Shown piece by piece: positions 34,268-43,620 of a stretch of 62,015 nt of DNA (its first letter is position 1; every line of letters begins with the position of its first letter). Source of the DNA: an uncultured Phascolarctobacterium sp. (GTDB lineage Bacteria; Bacillota; Negativicutes; Acidaminococcales; Acidaminococcaceae); contig CAJKLD010000012.1 in NCBI GenBank assembly GCA_905200645.1, positions 1-62,015 on the forward strand, written 5' to 3'. The notes below the pieces were generated by a model. The model saw nothing but the letters and a program-made list of their open reading frames with translations, was not told the origin of the DNA and searched no databases. Made by a program: the position numbers and the translations under genes.

Positions 34268-36769
34268 TTACCGATGAATATATTCATCCAGCATTTTGGC
34301 AAGCAGCTTCATCTGTACCGGTTTCACCATATAATTATTCATACCAGCCTGCATGGCCGCTTCCACATCTTCGCTGGAACTATTGCCTGTTAAAGCCACA
34401 ATAGGCACGCGCTCTGCATCACTTCGCGGAAGACTGCGAATTTGACGCGATGCTTCACAGCCGTCCATTTCCGGCATCTGCATATCCATCAAAATCATGC
34501 TTACGCTGTCCACAGGAGCTGCGGCAAATTTTTCCACCGCCTCGCGTCCATTAGCAGCAGCAAGCACCTTTAAGCCGTTCATGGTTAAAAGCTCTGTAAT
34601 AATTTCCATGCTGATATCATTATCGTCTGCTACTAAAACCTGACAGCCTGCAAAATCCTTTAGCTTAGGCACATCCTTTCTTCTGTGGTCGGACTGCTCC
34701 GCGGCCAGCTGAAAAGGCAGAGAAATAATTACGCAGGTTCCTTTATCCACTTTACTGCTAATGTTAATAGTTCCTTCAAAACGTTCCACCAAGCTTTTTA
34801 CTATGGTCATGCCCAAACCTGTACCGATAACATGCGGTACGCCAAAGCGACTGTCACGTTCAAATGGCTCATAAATTTTTTCTAAGAATTTTTCTGACAT
34901 ACCGCAACCGGTATCTTGGACAATAAAGCTAAATACGCCGCGCCTATTTTTTAAATTTTGCTCACGTCGTACCATAAAACTAATTTTGCCATTAGGCTGC
35001 GTATATTTTAAAGCGTTAGACAACACGTTATTTAAAATTTGCTGTAACCCCTGTAAATCGCCGTTAACAAATTCAGATTCCAACAAAAACTCCTGCTCAA
35101 AATATTTATGCTCCAGCTCTGCCTGCGCCGCAAACACTTCGCCAATTTCCTTAACGGCCTCTACCATATCAAAAGTTTTCTGCAAATGCTCTACTTTGCC
35201 CTCATCCAGCCGTGCCATCTCCAAAATATCGTTAATTAAGGTTAAAAGCTGCTTACCCGAAGACTTAATTTTTTGAATATAGCTTTCCACTAAAGCCGTA
35301 TCATTTTTATGCAGATCAGCCAGCTCTGCCATGCCGATAATACCATTTAAAGGCGCACGCATATCGTGAGACATGGCAGAAAAGAACATATTGCGCGACT
35401 TAGCATTTTCTCTTGCTGCCTTTAACGCATGCTCTGTCAGCTGCATGTGCTCCAGCTCTTTAAGCTTTTCAGCCTCTACCTCACGGAAGAAAAATATTGC
35501 TTCGTCCTCACCTAAAAGCTTGTCCCACAGCAGGCGCACATTCATCCATTTATATTCGTTGCCAAAACGCTGACGAAATTCGCCGCCAAAATCGTTAATC
35601 TGCTTTTTAATCAGCTCGTTAATGTTGGCCAAGGAAAAGGTTTCGGCAAATTCCTCCGCCGTTTCCGGCTCAACCATGGGTATAAGCTTTTGCAGCAAAT
35701 CCTCGTACTGACCTTCCGGCAGCAGATCAAAGCTTTTATTATCAGATTTTACCACTGTGTAACGTCCTGTCCGCAAATTTACCTTGAACACAGCCAGAAA
35801 TGATTTACTCATAACCTGAACTACGTCATTGATAACCCGCACCTGCTTATTCAAGGCATACTCGCGCATGCTAAGCAGCAGTACCATAACGGCAAAAATG
35901 CCTAACAGCAAGACCAACCACTGCAAAAGGTTTTGATAATCGCCCAAAAGAAAATCATAGGGAATGGTAACTACAGAAATCCAGCCCTTGTCGGACACAG
36001 TGTAATATACACCGCGCCTATTACCTTCCAAATCGACAATATATCTGTCGTTTTTACGACGAATTTCGTTGAAAATATGGTCTACATAAGGCTGCTGCTT
36101 TTCCAAGCTCAAATTGCGGTCGTTAATGGCAAACATAATGTTTCCGTTGGGGTCGCACAAATAATAATAGCTCTGTCGCGGCAGACGGTTATCTGCCAGC
36201 AGTGAATTAAGCTGCTCCGGATATAAATTCATCGCCAGCACATCGTCACTGTGACCAATACGCACAGCCATAGTCAATACATATTCCTTACGCGAACCAT
36301 ATTGATACAAATTAGTATAGGCTACATCGCCGTTGCGAGCCAAAGCTGCTTGATACCATTTTAAATTAGCCGTTTGAATATCTTGCTCTCCTAAACGGCT
36401 GCCAATTAAACGGTCGTTAATAACGGCGCACATATTAAAACGTATTACTCCCGTATTTCTTTCCATATATTCAGTAAACTGCTGCAAAGCCTGCTCAATT
36501 TCTGCGTCCGTCCAATCGCTTTTCAACGACAATCTAGCGCCCATGCTTTGAGCAGCGCTGCGCAGCAGCATTTCCTGCGATTTTATGCGCGTAGTTTCGC
36601 GTATCGCAAAGCGCGCAGAAATTTCTTCTCCCATAATATGAGAGTTCTCTAAAATTTTTTCTCGTACTACATGCAGACTAATTACCGCAACTAAAATAAA
36701 AAAAGCAAAAATAACCATACTGAAAAGAGAAATTTTAAATTTTCTGTCGAACAATTTTAAATCCATCAT
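34268..36769 (-). CDS. Hybrid sensor histidine kinase with extracytoplasmic sensor and receiver domain
   Basis: 833 residues. Membrane helix about 11-33; extracellular Cache-like sensor about 35-280 (WYQAALARNGDVAYTNLY is typical); second helix about 283-301; a PAS-like region about 320-430; HisKA with FFSAMSHDMRAPLNGIIG (His about 468); ATPase domain with NVLSNALKYTQPNGKI, DTGCGM and GTGLGM; receiver domain about 705-830 with VADDND, LMDMQMPEMDG (phospho-Asp) and Lys in NYMVKPV. It senses an outside small molecule, often an amino acid or organic acid in Cache proteins, and signals through the receiver and the Hpt protein that follows. The start is an ATG pair after AGAGGTAA. Confidence 0.9.
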   Translation of the reverse strand: MMDLKLFDRKFKISLFSMVIFAFFILVAVISLHVVREKILENSHIMGEEISARFAIRETTRIKSQEMLLRSAAQSMGARLSLKSDWTDAEIEQALQQFTEYMERNTGVIRFNMCAVINDRLIGSRLGEQDIQTANLKWYQAALARNGDVAYTNLYQYGSRKEYVLTMAVRIGHSDDVLAMNLYPEQLNSLLADNRLPRQSYYYLCDPNGNIMFAINDRNLSLEKQQPYVDHIFNEIRRKNDRYIVDLEGNRRGVYYTVSDKGWISVVTIPYDFLLGDYQNLLQWLVLLLGIFAVMVLLLSMREYALNKQVRVINDVVQVMSKSFLAVFKVNLRTGRYTVVKSDNKSFDLLPEGQYEDLLQKLIPMVEPETAEEFAETFSLANINELIKKQINDFGGEFRQRFGNEYKWMNVRLLWDKLLGEDEAIFFFREVEAEKLKELEHMQLTEHALKAARENAKSRNMFFSAMSHDMRAPLNGIIGMAELADLHKNDTALVESYIQKIKSSGKQLLTLINDILEMARLDEGKVEHLQKTFDMVEAVKEIGEVFAAQAELEHKYFEQEFLLESEFVNGDLQGLQQILNNVLSNALKYTQPNGKISFMVRREQNLKNRRGVFSFIVQDTGCGMSEKFLEKIYEPFERDSRFGVPHVIGTGLGMTIVKSLVERFEGTINISSKVDKGTCVIISLPFQLAAEQSDHRRKDVPKLKDFAGCQVLVADDNDISMEIITELLTMNGLKVLAAANGREAVEKFAAAPVDSVSMILMDMQMPEMDGCEASRQIRSLPRSDAERVPIVALTGNSSSEDVEAAMQAGMNNYMVKPVQMKLLAKMLDEYIHR

Positions 36770-36807
36770 TTACCTCTTCCACAGTGATGACTAATTAAAT
36801 AAAAATT

Positions 36808-36844
36808 AACGAAGGCGTTCGCTTGCGCCCTCTTCGCCTTCGTT
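36808..36844 (-). terminator. Rho-independent terminator after pckA
   Basis: A 10-bp stem, AACGAAGGCG with complement, 17-base loop. On the minus strand it is followed by TTAATTTTTATTT. Confidence 0.8.
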
Positions 36845-36882
36845 AAAAATTTTATAACACTATTGTAAAAATAAAATACTAT

Positions 36883-38448
36883 TTAAGCCTTAGGGCCTGC
36901 CTGCAAAATTTCTTCTGTAATCAGTCCATGGAATTTAGCCACATTTTTACCGAAAAGCTCTGCCAGCTTACGCAGCTGCTTATCATATTCTTCTTTATCC
37001 TCCCAAGTATTGCGGGGATTGAGAATTTCCGCAGGCACGCCCTCGCAAGCTTTAGGAACAGCCAACCCAAAAACAGGGAAGGTTTCCCATTCTGCATTAT
37101 TCAGCTCGCCGTCTAAAACGGCATTAACTAAACGGCGGGTGTGTTTTAAACGAATGCGGTGACCTGTGCCGTAAGGACCTGCGCTCCAACCCGTATTTAC
37201 CAAATAAACAGAAACTCCATATTTGTTAATGCGCTCGCCCAACATTTTAGCATAGGTTAAAGGCGGCAGCGGCAAAAACGGTTCGCCAAAGCCAATGGAA
37301 AAGGTTGCCTGCGGTTCTATAATGCCATCCTCCGTGCCTGCGACCTTGCTGGTATAGCCGGATAAATAGTGATACATAGCCTGCTCCGTCGTCAGCTTAG
37401 CTACCGGCGGCAGCACGCCAAAAGCGTCAGCCGTTAAAAAGATTATCGTTTTCGGATGATCCGCTACGCTAGGCAGCAGCGCATTATCAATATAATGCAA
37501 CGGATAAGCGGCGCGAGTATTTTCCGTCAGTGCAATATCGTCATAATCAGGCTCGCCGTTTTCATCTAAAATAACATTTTCCAACACGGTATTTTCACGA
37601 ATAGCGCGGAAAATCTGCGGTTCAGTATATTCGCTCAAATGAATACATTTAGCGTAACAACCGCCCTCTATATTAAAGATACCGTCCTTGCTCCAGCCAT
37701 GCTCGTCGTCGCCTACCAAAGCGCGGGTTCCATCAGCAGAAAGCGTGGTTTTTCCTGTGCCGCTAAGTCCGAAGAACAAAGCCGAATCGCCTTTAGGTCC
37801 TACATTAGCTGAGCAATGCATGGAAAATACGCCGTGCTGCGGCAAAAGGTAATTCATAACTGTAAAAATGCCTTTTTTCATTTCACCGGCATATTGGCCG
37901 CCGCCAATCAGCACTACCTTTGCCGTTAAATTGAGAATAACGAACATTTCCGAATGCACGCCGTCAATTTCCGGTTCAGCATATACTCCGGGCATACACA
38001 TCACGGTAAAGCCTTCTGCATCAGCAGGTACAGCTTCGTCACTGATAAAAAGATTGCGCACAAAAAGCTGATGCCATGCCATCTCGGTAACAAAATGCAC
38101 CGGCAGGCGATAACGCGGATCAGCGCCTGCATACACATCTGTTACATACATTTTATGTTCCGCAGCATAAGCCAGCATTTTTTTATACAAACGGTCAAAG
38201 GTTTCTTTACTGCACGCTTGATTATTATCCCAGCAAAGCTCGTCATGAGTTACTGCGTCATCTACAAAAAATTTATCCTTCGGCGAACGTCCTGTACGCT
38301 TGCCGGTAACAACCCGCAAAGCGCCGCTGGCAGTTAAAATACCTTCATGATTATCTAAGGCCTCCTGCACCAGTTCTTCTCTAGACAAGTCAAACACCGG
38401 CATTTGCAGCGCTGCATCAATTTCTTGACGCAATTTTGTCAAAGACAT
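36883..38448 (-). CDS. pckA: Phosphoenolpyruvate carboxykinase (ATP)
   Basis: 521 residues. RTGRSPKDKFFVDD (about 51-64), MHCSANVG, the kinase loop GLSGTGKTTLSAD (about 229-241), LVGDDEHGWSKDGIFNIEGG (metal and substrate site) and NTGWSAGPYGTGHRI near the C-terminus are diagnostic. In anaerobes it often works toward oxaloacetate with ATP gain, feeding succinate or propionate; DcuC in this window would fit. GGAGTG precedes the ATG. Confidence 0.96.
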   Translation of the reverse strand: MSLTKLRQEIDAALQMPVFDLSREELVQEALDNHEGILTASGALRVVTGKRTGRSPKDKFFVDDAVTHDELCWDNNQACSKETFDRLYKKMLAYAAEHKMYVTDVYAGADPRYRLPVHFVTEMAWHQLFVRNLFISDEAVPADAEGFTVMCMPGVYAEPEIDGVHSEMFVILNLTAKVVLIGGGQYAGEMKKGIFTVMNYLLPQHGVFSMHCSANVGPKGDSALFFGLSGTGKTTLSADGTRALVGDDEHGWSKDGIFNIEGGCYAKCIHLSEYTEPQIFRAIRENTVLENVILDENGEPDYDDIALTENTRAAYPLHYIDNALLPSVADHPKTIIFLTADAFGVLPPVAKLTTEQAMYHYLSGYTSKVAGTEDGIIEPQATFSIGFGEPFLPLPPLTYAKMLGERINKYGVSVYLVNTGWSAGPYGTGHRIRLKHTRRLVNAVLDGELNNAEWETFPVFGLAVPKACEGVPAEILNPRNTWEDKEEYDKQLRKLAELFGKNVAKFHGLITEEILQAGPKA

Positions 38449-38507
38449 GTTCTATCACTCCACTAACCAAAGATTTTTATGCCTGCGTTTCGGCAAAAGC
38501 TTCCCGC

Positions 38508-38930
38508 TTAATCACACCATTGCCAAATACGATACCAAAGCCAGGCGCAGAACGCGCCGCTGAAATCCAATAATACATCACGCACTAAACTGCTGCGCCC
38601 CAAACTGAACAGCTGAATATATTCATCCACCACAGCTGTGAAAAGACAAAGAAATAAAATATAGCCGGTTGCAGCGCGGTTACTGACATGAAAGCCGGCA
38701 AAGGTTTTGCACCACAGTAAGCCTAAAAAAGCAAACTCTAAAAAATGCGCCAGCTTACGCAGCAGATATTCTGTATCGCCGCTCAAATAAATTCCCAGCA
38801 CAGCACAAAATTTATCTATTACCTGTGCCGCCCAGCCGCTGATTCTGGCCGATTCTGACGCGGGCAGCGAGGAATTGATAAAAATTACACAAGTCAATAC
38901 TAAAGCTAAAAGAAGCCAAAAATATTTCAT
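38508..38930 (-). CDS. VanZ-like membrane protein
   Basis: 140 residues, four membrane helices. INSSLPASES after helix 1, RKLAHFLEFAFLGLL (about 58-72, His and Glu typical) and AVVDEYIQLFSLGRSSLVRD (about 98-117) are the VanZ signature. Function of the family is only partly known, linked to glycopeptide resistance in some. It lies 10 bases upstream of the end of folD, probably in the same transcript (fhs-folD-vanZ). Confidence 0.88.
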   Translation of the reverse strand: MKYFWLLLALVLTCVIFINSSLPASESARISGWAAQVIDKFCAVLGIYLSGDTEYLLRKLAHFLEFAFLGLLWCKTFAGFHVSNRAATGYILFLCLFTAVVDEYIQLFSLGRSSLVRDVLLDFSGAFCAWLWYRIWQWCD

Positions 38931-38940
38931 AATACTCCTT

Positions 38941-39771
38941 TTATAAATTACGGGTCAAGCATTCCATAACCATCATATTACTGATGACACCAATACCGCC
39001 GGGCACAGGCGTATAGGCTGCGGCCTTAGCATAAACGGCCGGGTCAACGTCGCCCACCAGCTTATCGCCCACAGAATTAATGCCAACGTCTACAATAACT
39101 GCGCCTTCCTTAACCATTTCCGGTTTAACAAAGCAAGGCTTGCCCACAGCCGCCACAATAACGTCGGCAGCCAATAAAAGCTCGTCTAAATTTTTCGTAT
39201 GGGAATGGCAAACCGTTACCGTAGCATTTTTTGCCAGCAGCAGCATCGCCACAGGCTTGCCTACCACATTGCTGCGACCTACGACTACAACGTTTTTACC
39301 GTCCAGCTCAATACCGTAATGCGCCAAAGCAGCCATGCAGGCCCGCGGCGTGCAAGCCGCCCATTTACTGCGTCCTAAAAATACGTCGCCTGCGTTCTGT
39401 AAATTAAGGCAGTCTACGTCCTTATTGGCAGAAACGGCAGCGCCTACAGCAGCACCGTTAATATGCTTAGGCATGGGCATCATGGGCAGAATACCCATAA
39501 CATACCGATTACGATTCAGCTTTTTGATAACCCCAATAACCTCTTCCTCACTGGCAGTTCCCGGCAGCTCGATAATTTTTGCAGCGCCGCCGAGGCTTTC
39601 AATAAGCTTTACCAGCCTGCCCTTATAAACGTGAGAAGCAGGATCGTCTCCTACCACCACAATAGCCAACGTTACCAAAAGACCACGCTGCTTAGCGGCG
39701 TTTATTTTTTCTGTAATAACCTCACGATAAACATCAGCAACAGGCTTACCCCTCATAACAATACTTTCCAT
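38941..39771 (-). CDS. folD: Methylenetetrahydrofolate dehydrogenase/cyclohydrolase
   Basis: 276 residues. The active-site region has VYKGRLVKLIESLG (the Tyr and Lys of the active site), GILPMMPMPKHING, and the second half has the Rossmann region VVVGRSNVVGKPVAML (about 161-176), VDVGINSVGDKLVGDVD and PVPGGIGVISNMMVME. It interconverts methylene-, methenyl- and formyl-THF. It follows fhs by 21 bases, the natural pathway partner. Confidence 0.93.
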   Translation of the reverse strand: MESIVMRGKPVADVYREVITEKINAAKQRGLLVTLAIVVVGDDPASHVYKGRLVKLIESLGGAAKIIELPGTASEEEVIGVIKKLNRNRYVMGILPMMPMPKHINGAAVGAAVSANKDVDCLNLQNAGDVFLGRSKWAACTPRACMAALAHYGIELDGKNVVVVGRSNVVGKPVAMLLLAKNATVTVCHSHTKNLDELLLAADVIVAAVGKPCFVKPEMVKEGAVIVDVGINSVGDKLVGDVDPAVYAKAAAYTPVPGGIGVISNMMVMECLTRNL

Positions 39772-39792
39772 AACAATTCACCTCAAAACAGT

Positions 39793-41463
39793 TTAGAACA
39801 AGCCGCTGATAACGCCGTCATCACTAACGTCAATTTTTTCCGCAGCCGGAACCTTAGGCAGACCGGGCATGGTCATAATATCTCCGGTCAGCACAACTAC
39901 AAAGCCTGCACCGGCAGCAATGCGGCAGTTTTTAATGGTAATCTTAAAGCCGGTCGGACGGCCCAGCAGATTTTGGTCGTCTGAGAAAGAATACTGTGTC
40001 TTAGCCATGCAGATAGGCAGCTTGCCGTAGCCCAGCTCTTCAAATTCTTTCAAAGCTTTATCTGCTTCTTTTGTATAATTTACGCCGTCAGCGCCGTAAA
40101 TTTCTTTAGCGACAGTTTCAATTTTCGCTTTCAACGGCATATCTAAATCGTAAATAGGTTTAAAGTCATCCTTGCCGCTTTCAGCCAAAGCGACAACCTC
40201 GTTAGCAAGCTCTATACCTCCTTCGCCGCCTTTAGCAAAAACGTCGGACAAGGCTACATTTACGCCATGCTTAGCGCAATGCTCGCGTACTGCTGCCAGT
40301 TCCTCCGCAGTATCCTGCGCGAAAATATTGATAGCAACAACGGCGGGAACGCCAAATTTTTTAACATTTTCAATATGCTTTTCTAAGTTGCACAGGCCTT
40401 TTTTAACTGCTTCTACATTAGGAGTTTTCAAGTCGGTTTTAGGAACGCCGCCGTGCATCTTTAGAGCGCGCACCGTAGCGACAATTACTACTGCGTCGGG
40501 TTTTAAGCCTGCATAACGGCATTTTATATCAAAGAATTTTTCTGCGCCCAAATCTGCGCCGAAGCCTGCCTCGGTAATGGTGTAATCAGCCAGTTTCATG
40601 CAGGTTTTGGTTGCCATAACGCTGTTGCAGCCATGGGCAATATTGGCGAAAGGTCCGCCATGAATAATGGCCGGAACATTTTCTAAGGTTTGTACTAAAT
40701 TCGGTTTAATAGCGTCCTTTAACAAAGCTGCCATTGCGCCGTGAGCTTTAATTTGACCGGCGGTAACCGGCTTGCCACTGTAATCATAAGCAACAATAAT
40801 TTTGCTCAAACGCTCTTTCAGGTCATGCAAATCGTTGGCCAGACAGAGAATTGCCATAACCTCGGAAGCAACGGTAATATCAAAGCCGTCCTGACGCGGT
40901 ACACCATGAGCTTTGCCGCCTAGGCCTACAACAATGTTGCGCAGCTCGCGGTCATTCATATCAACGACACGTTTCCACACAATACGGCGGGGGTCAATAT
41001 TCAAAGCGTTGCCCTGCTGAATATGATTGTCCAGCATAGCGCTGAGCAGCATATGCGCGGAAGTAATCGCATGAAAATCGCCTGTAAAATGCAGATTGAT
41101 ATCCTCCATAGGCACTACTTGAGAATAACCGCCCCCGGCAGCGCCGCCCTTAATGCCCATGCAAGGCCCTAAAGAAGGCTCTCGCAAAGCTACAATTACT
41201 TTTTTACCAATTTTATGCAGACCTTGAGCCAAGCCAACGGTAGTAGTGGATTTGCCTTCGCCTGCGGGAGTAGGCGTAATAGCGGTAACCAGAACCAGCT
41301 TACCCGCAGGGTTAGCTGCTACACGGCGAATTAAATCCATGGACAGTTTTGCTTTATAGCGGCCGTATAATTCAATATCATCCTCGCTGATGCCCAGCTT
41401 AGCAGCCACGTCAGTAATTTTTTCCATTTGCGCGCGTTGAGCAATTTCAATATCAGATAACAT
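39793..41463 (-). CDS. fhs: Formate-tetrahydrofolate ligase
   Basis: 556 residues. P-loop TPTPAGEGKSTTTVGLAQG (about 64-82), LREPSLGPCMGIKGGAAGGG and the FTGDFHAITSAHMLLSA motif are diagnostic. It makes 10-formyl-THF from formate, ATP and THF. The ATG at 41463 has GAGGAGG 6-8 bases upstream. It is the first gene of the fhs-folD unit, as often in Firmicutes. Confidence 0.96.
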   Translation of the reverse strand: MLSDIEIAQRAQMEKITDVAAKLGISEDDIELYGRYKAKLSMDLIRRVAANPAGKLVLVTAITPTPAGEGKSTTTVGLAQGLHKIGKKVIVALREPSLGPCMGIKGGAAGGGYSQVVPMEDINLHFTGDFHAITSAHMLLSAMLDNHIQQGNALNIDPRRIVWKRVVDMNDRELRNIVVGLGGKAHGVPRQDGFDITVASEVMAILCLANDLHDLKERLSKIIVAYDYSGKPVTAGQIKAHGAMAALLKDAIKPNLVQTLENVPAIIHGGPFANIAHGCNSVMATKTCMKLADYTITEAGFGADLGAEKFFDIKCRYAGLKPDAVVIVATVRALKMHGGVPKTDLKTPNVEAVKKGLCNLEKHIENVKKFGVPAVVAINIFAQDTAEELAAVREHCAKHGVNVALSDVFAKGGEGGIELANEVVALAESGKDDFKPIYDLDMPLKAKIETVAKEIYGADGVNYTKEADKALKEFEELGYGKLPICMAKTQYSFSDDQNLLGRPTGFKITIKNCRIAAGAGFVVVLTGDIMTMPGLPKVPAAEKIDVSDDGVISGLF

Positions 41464-41583
41464 AATATACCTCCTCAAATATTCTTGAACAATATTGTTT
41501 TACAAAAGATTATCCTATAATATTCCTCTTAAAGCGGCTTTTTTCCTGCCATACGGCAAAATAATTTTGTCAAGCCAAAGAAT

Positions 41584-43620
41584 TTATTTAAACCAAACTT
41601 CTACCGTAGTCCCTTCATCTACTTCCGTTCCGGGAGCAGGTTTTTGCTGATAAGCCATACCGCTGCCGTAAGGCTTCAAACGCAAATGTCCCTGCTGCAA
41701 AAGCTCTGCCGTATAGCGCATATCAATGCCTTTAAAATCGGGCAGTTTTATCTTGCCATTAGGCAAAAGCAACATTTGCGGTAATTTTTTAGGTTTATCC
41801 TTGGCCTTGTCCTTAGCAGCCACGGCATTCATTTCTTCAAAGGAAGGCAAGCCTTCGTTGCTGCCGGGCTGAATACCTTTGGCAACAAGAATCTGCTGCA
41901 AGGTATCGCGGAAAATTGGCGCGCTTACCTGCGAGCCATAAAAAGCGCCCTGGGGTCTATCCAGCATAACCAGCATAGCATATTGCGGCTTATCCGCCGG
42001 CACAAAACCTACAAAAGATGCAATATATTGACCGGCAGCATAACCGCCGCCTTCCGCTAATTTTTCTGCCGTACCGGTTTTGCCGGCAATACGGTAGCCT
42101 TTAATAGCAGCAGTTTTACCGCCGCCTTCTTTAACTACCATCTCCATCATATTACGCATCTGCGACGCTACTTCCGGAGTAAGCACGTTGCGTACAACAT
42201 GCTTTTGTCCTTCTTTAACAACAGTGCCGTCCGGCGCAACTATCTTCTTAATAATATAAGGCTGCAAAAGCTCGCCGCCATTGGCAATAGCGCAAATAGC
42301 CCGCAGCACTTGAATAGGCGTTACCGCAATACCTTGGCCGATAGCCATAGTAGCTACGTCCGGCTCATACATCATCTTGGGATCATACAAAATACCTTCC
42401 TCTTCGCCGGGAAGATCAATCCCGGTAGGAGAACCCAAGCCAAATTTTTTAGCATAACTGATAAGCCGGTCCGCACCCAAGGACATCCCCAACTGTACCA
42501 TACCGGTATTGATAGAAAACTTTATAATCGTTGAAAAAGGCACGGGGCCTAAGCCTTCGCCGTCCCAATTATGAATAATGCGGTCAGCAATACGAATACT
42601 GCCGTTATCCTGAAAAATAGTATTGGGAGAAATAATTCCTTCCGTCAGTCCCATGCAGCCAACCAGAGGTTTAAAAACCGAACCTGGCTCGTAAATCATA
42701 GAGATGGCTTTATTGCTCCACGATTCCTGACTGTAAGCGCCAAAATTATTGGGGTCAAAAGTTGGTCTGGAAGCCATGCCGAGAATTTCGCCCGTATAGG
42801 GGTCCATAATAATTGCAGCCGCGCCTTTAGCATGAGTTCTGGTAATGGCATCATCCATAGCGTCCTCCAGCACATACTGCATCTTGCTGTCCAAGGTTAA
42901 ATATACCGTAAGCAGCTGTTCCTGTTTTTTCTGCATATCCTGAGCGTTTTCATCTAAAAGTCCGCCCAAAATCTGCTTGCCGCGAGCATCCGTGGTCATG
43001 GAATATGCCATATCTTTGCCCTTGAGCACCTTGTCCAATTGATATTCAATACCACTGAGACCCACGTCATCAGTGCCTATAAAACCTAAAATTTGTGCAG
43101 CAGCACGTTTCTTTGTATAATAACGCTTGCTTTCCTCTATAAAATGCAGTCCAGACAGCTTGTTATCCTTAATTATTTTGCGTACCCGCTCTACATCCTT
43201 GGGTTCCATAGTGCGTTTCAGCCACACAAAGCGTCCTTTCAAACAAAAGGTTTCATATAACTCTGCTGTATCTATTTTTAAAACAGGAGCTAAAAGCTCG
43301 GCAGCCAAACGCTGCACATTGCGCCGCCCCCGCTTGTCAGGATTTACAGCATCCTTATTCATTTCTTCCGGATCGACATACAACGAGCCTGTCATAATGC
43401 TGACGGCAAGCTCTTCGCCATCCCTATCCACAATGCGCCCACGCGGTTGCTTTCTCGTCATGTACGCGTTAAGCTGATCTTGGTTCATTTTGCGCATATC
43501 ATCAGCACGAATAATTTGAATCCAGCCTAAACGCAAAATTACGCCCACAAATAACAGCAGCAGCAAACAGCTGATAACAGCAAAGCGCCGCCGTCCGTCC
43601 TGTAAGGTAAACTTTCTCAT
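41584..43620 (-). CDS. Class B penicillin-binding protein with PASTA domain (FtsI/SpoVD type)
   Basis: 678 residues. A membrane helix (about 14-34) is followed by the dimerisation domain with RGRIVDRDGEELA (about 56-68), and the transpeptidase domain: catalytic Ser in YEPGSVFKPL (SxxK), SINTGM (SxN) and AGKTGTAEKL (KTG). The C-terminal 60 residues are one PASTA module (LPDFKGIDMRYTAELL ... GTEVDEGTTVEVWF). It cross-links septal peptidoglycan. It overlaps the ftsW-like gene by 4 bases (ATGA), so the SEDS polymerase and its transpeptidase are made together. A GTG three codons earlier is a possible but weaker start. Confidence 0.93.
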   Translation of the reverse strand: MRKFTLQDGRRRFAVISCLLLLLFVGVILRLGWIQIIRADDMRKMNQDQLNAYMTRKQPRGRIVDRDGEELAVSIMTGSLYVDPEEMNKDAVNPDKRGRRNVQRLAAELLAPVLKIDTAELYETFCLKGRFVWLKRTMEPKDVERVRKIIKDNKLSGLHFIEESKRYYTKKRAAAQILGFIGTDDVGLSGIEYQLDKVLKGKDMAYSMTTDARGKQILGGLLDENAQDMQKKQEQLLTVYLTLDSKMQYVLEDAMDDAITRTHAKGAAAIIMDPYTGEILGMASRPTFDPNNFGAYSQESWSNKAISMIYEPGSVFKPLVGCMGLTEGIISPNTIFQDNGSIRIADRIIHNWDGEGLGPVPFSTIIKFSINTGMVQLGMSLGADRLISYAKKFGLGSPTGIDLPGEEEGILYDPKMMYEPDVATMAIGQGIAVTPIQVLRAICAIANGGELLQPYIIKKIVAPDGTVVKEGQKHVVRNVLTPEVASQMRNMMEMVVKEGGGKTAAIKGYRIAGKTGTAEKLAEGGGYAAGQYIASFVGFVPADKPQYAMLVMLDRPQGAFYGSQVSAPIFRDTLQQILVAKGIQPGSNEGLPSFEEMNAVAAKDKAKDKPKKLPQMLLLPNGKIKLPDFKGIDMRYTAELLQQGHLRLKPYGSGMAYQQKPAPGTEVDEGTTVEVWFK

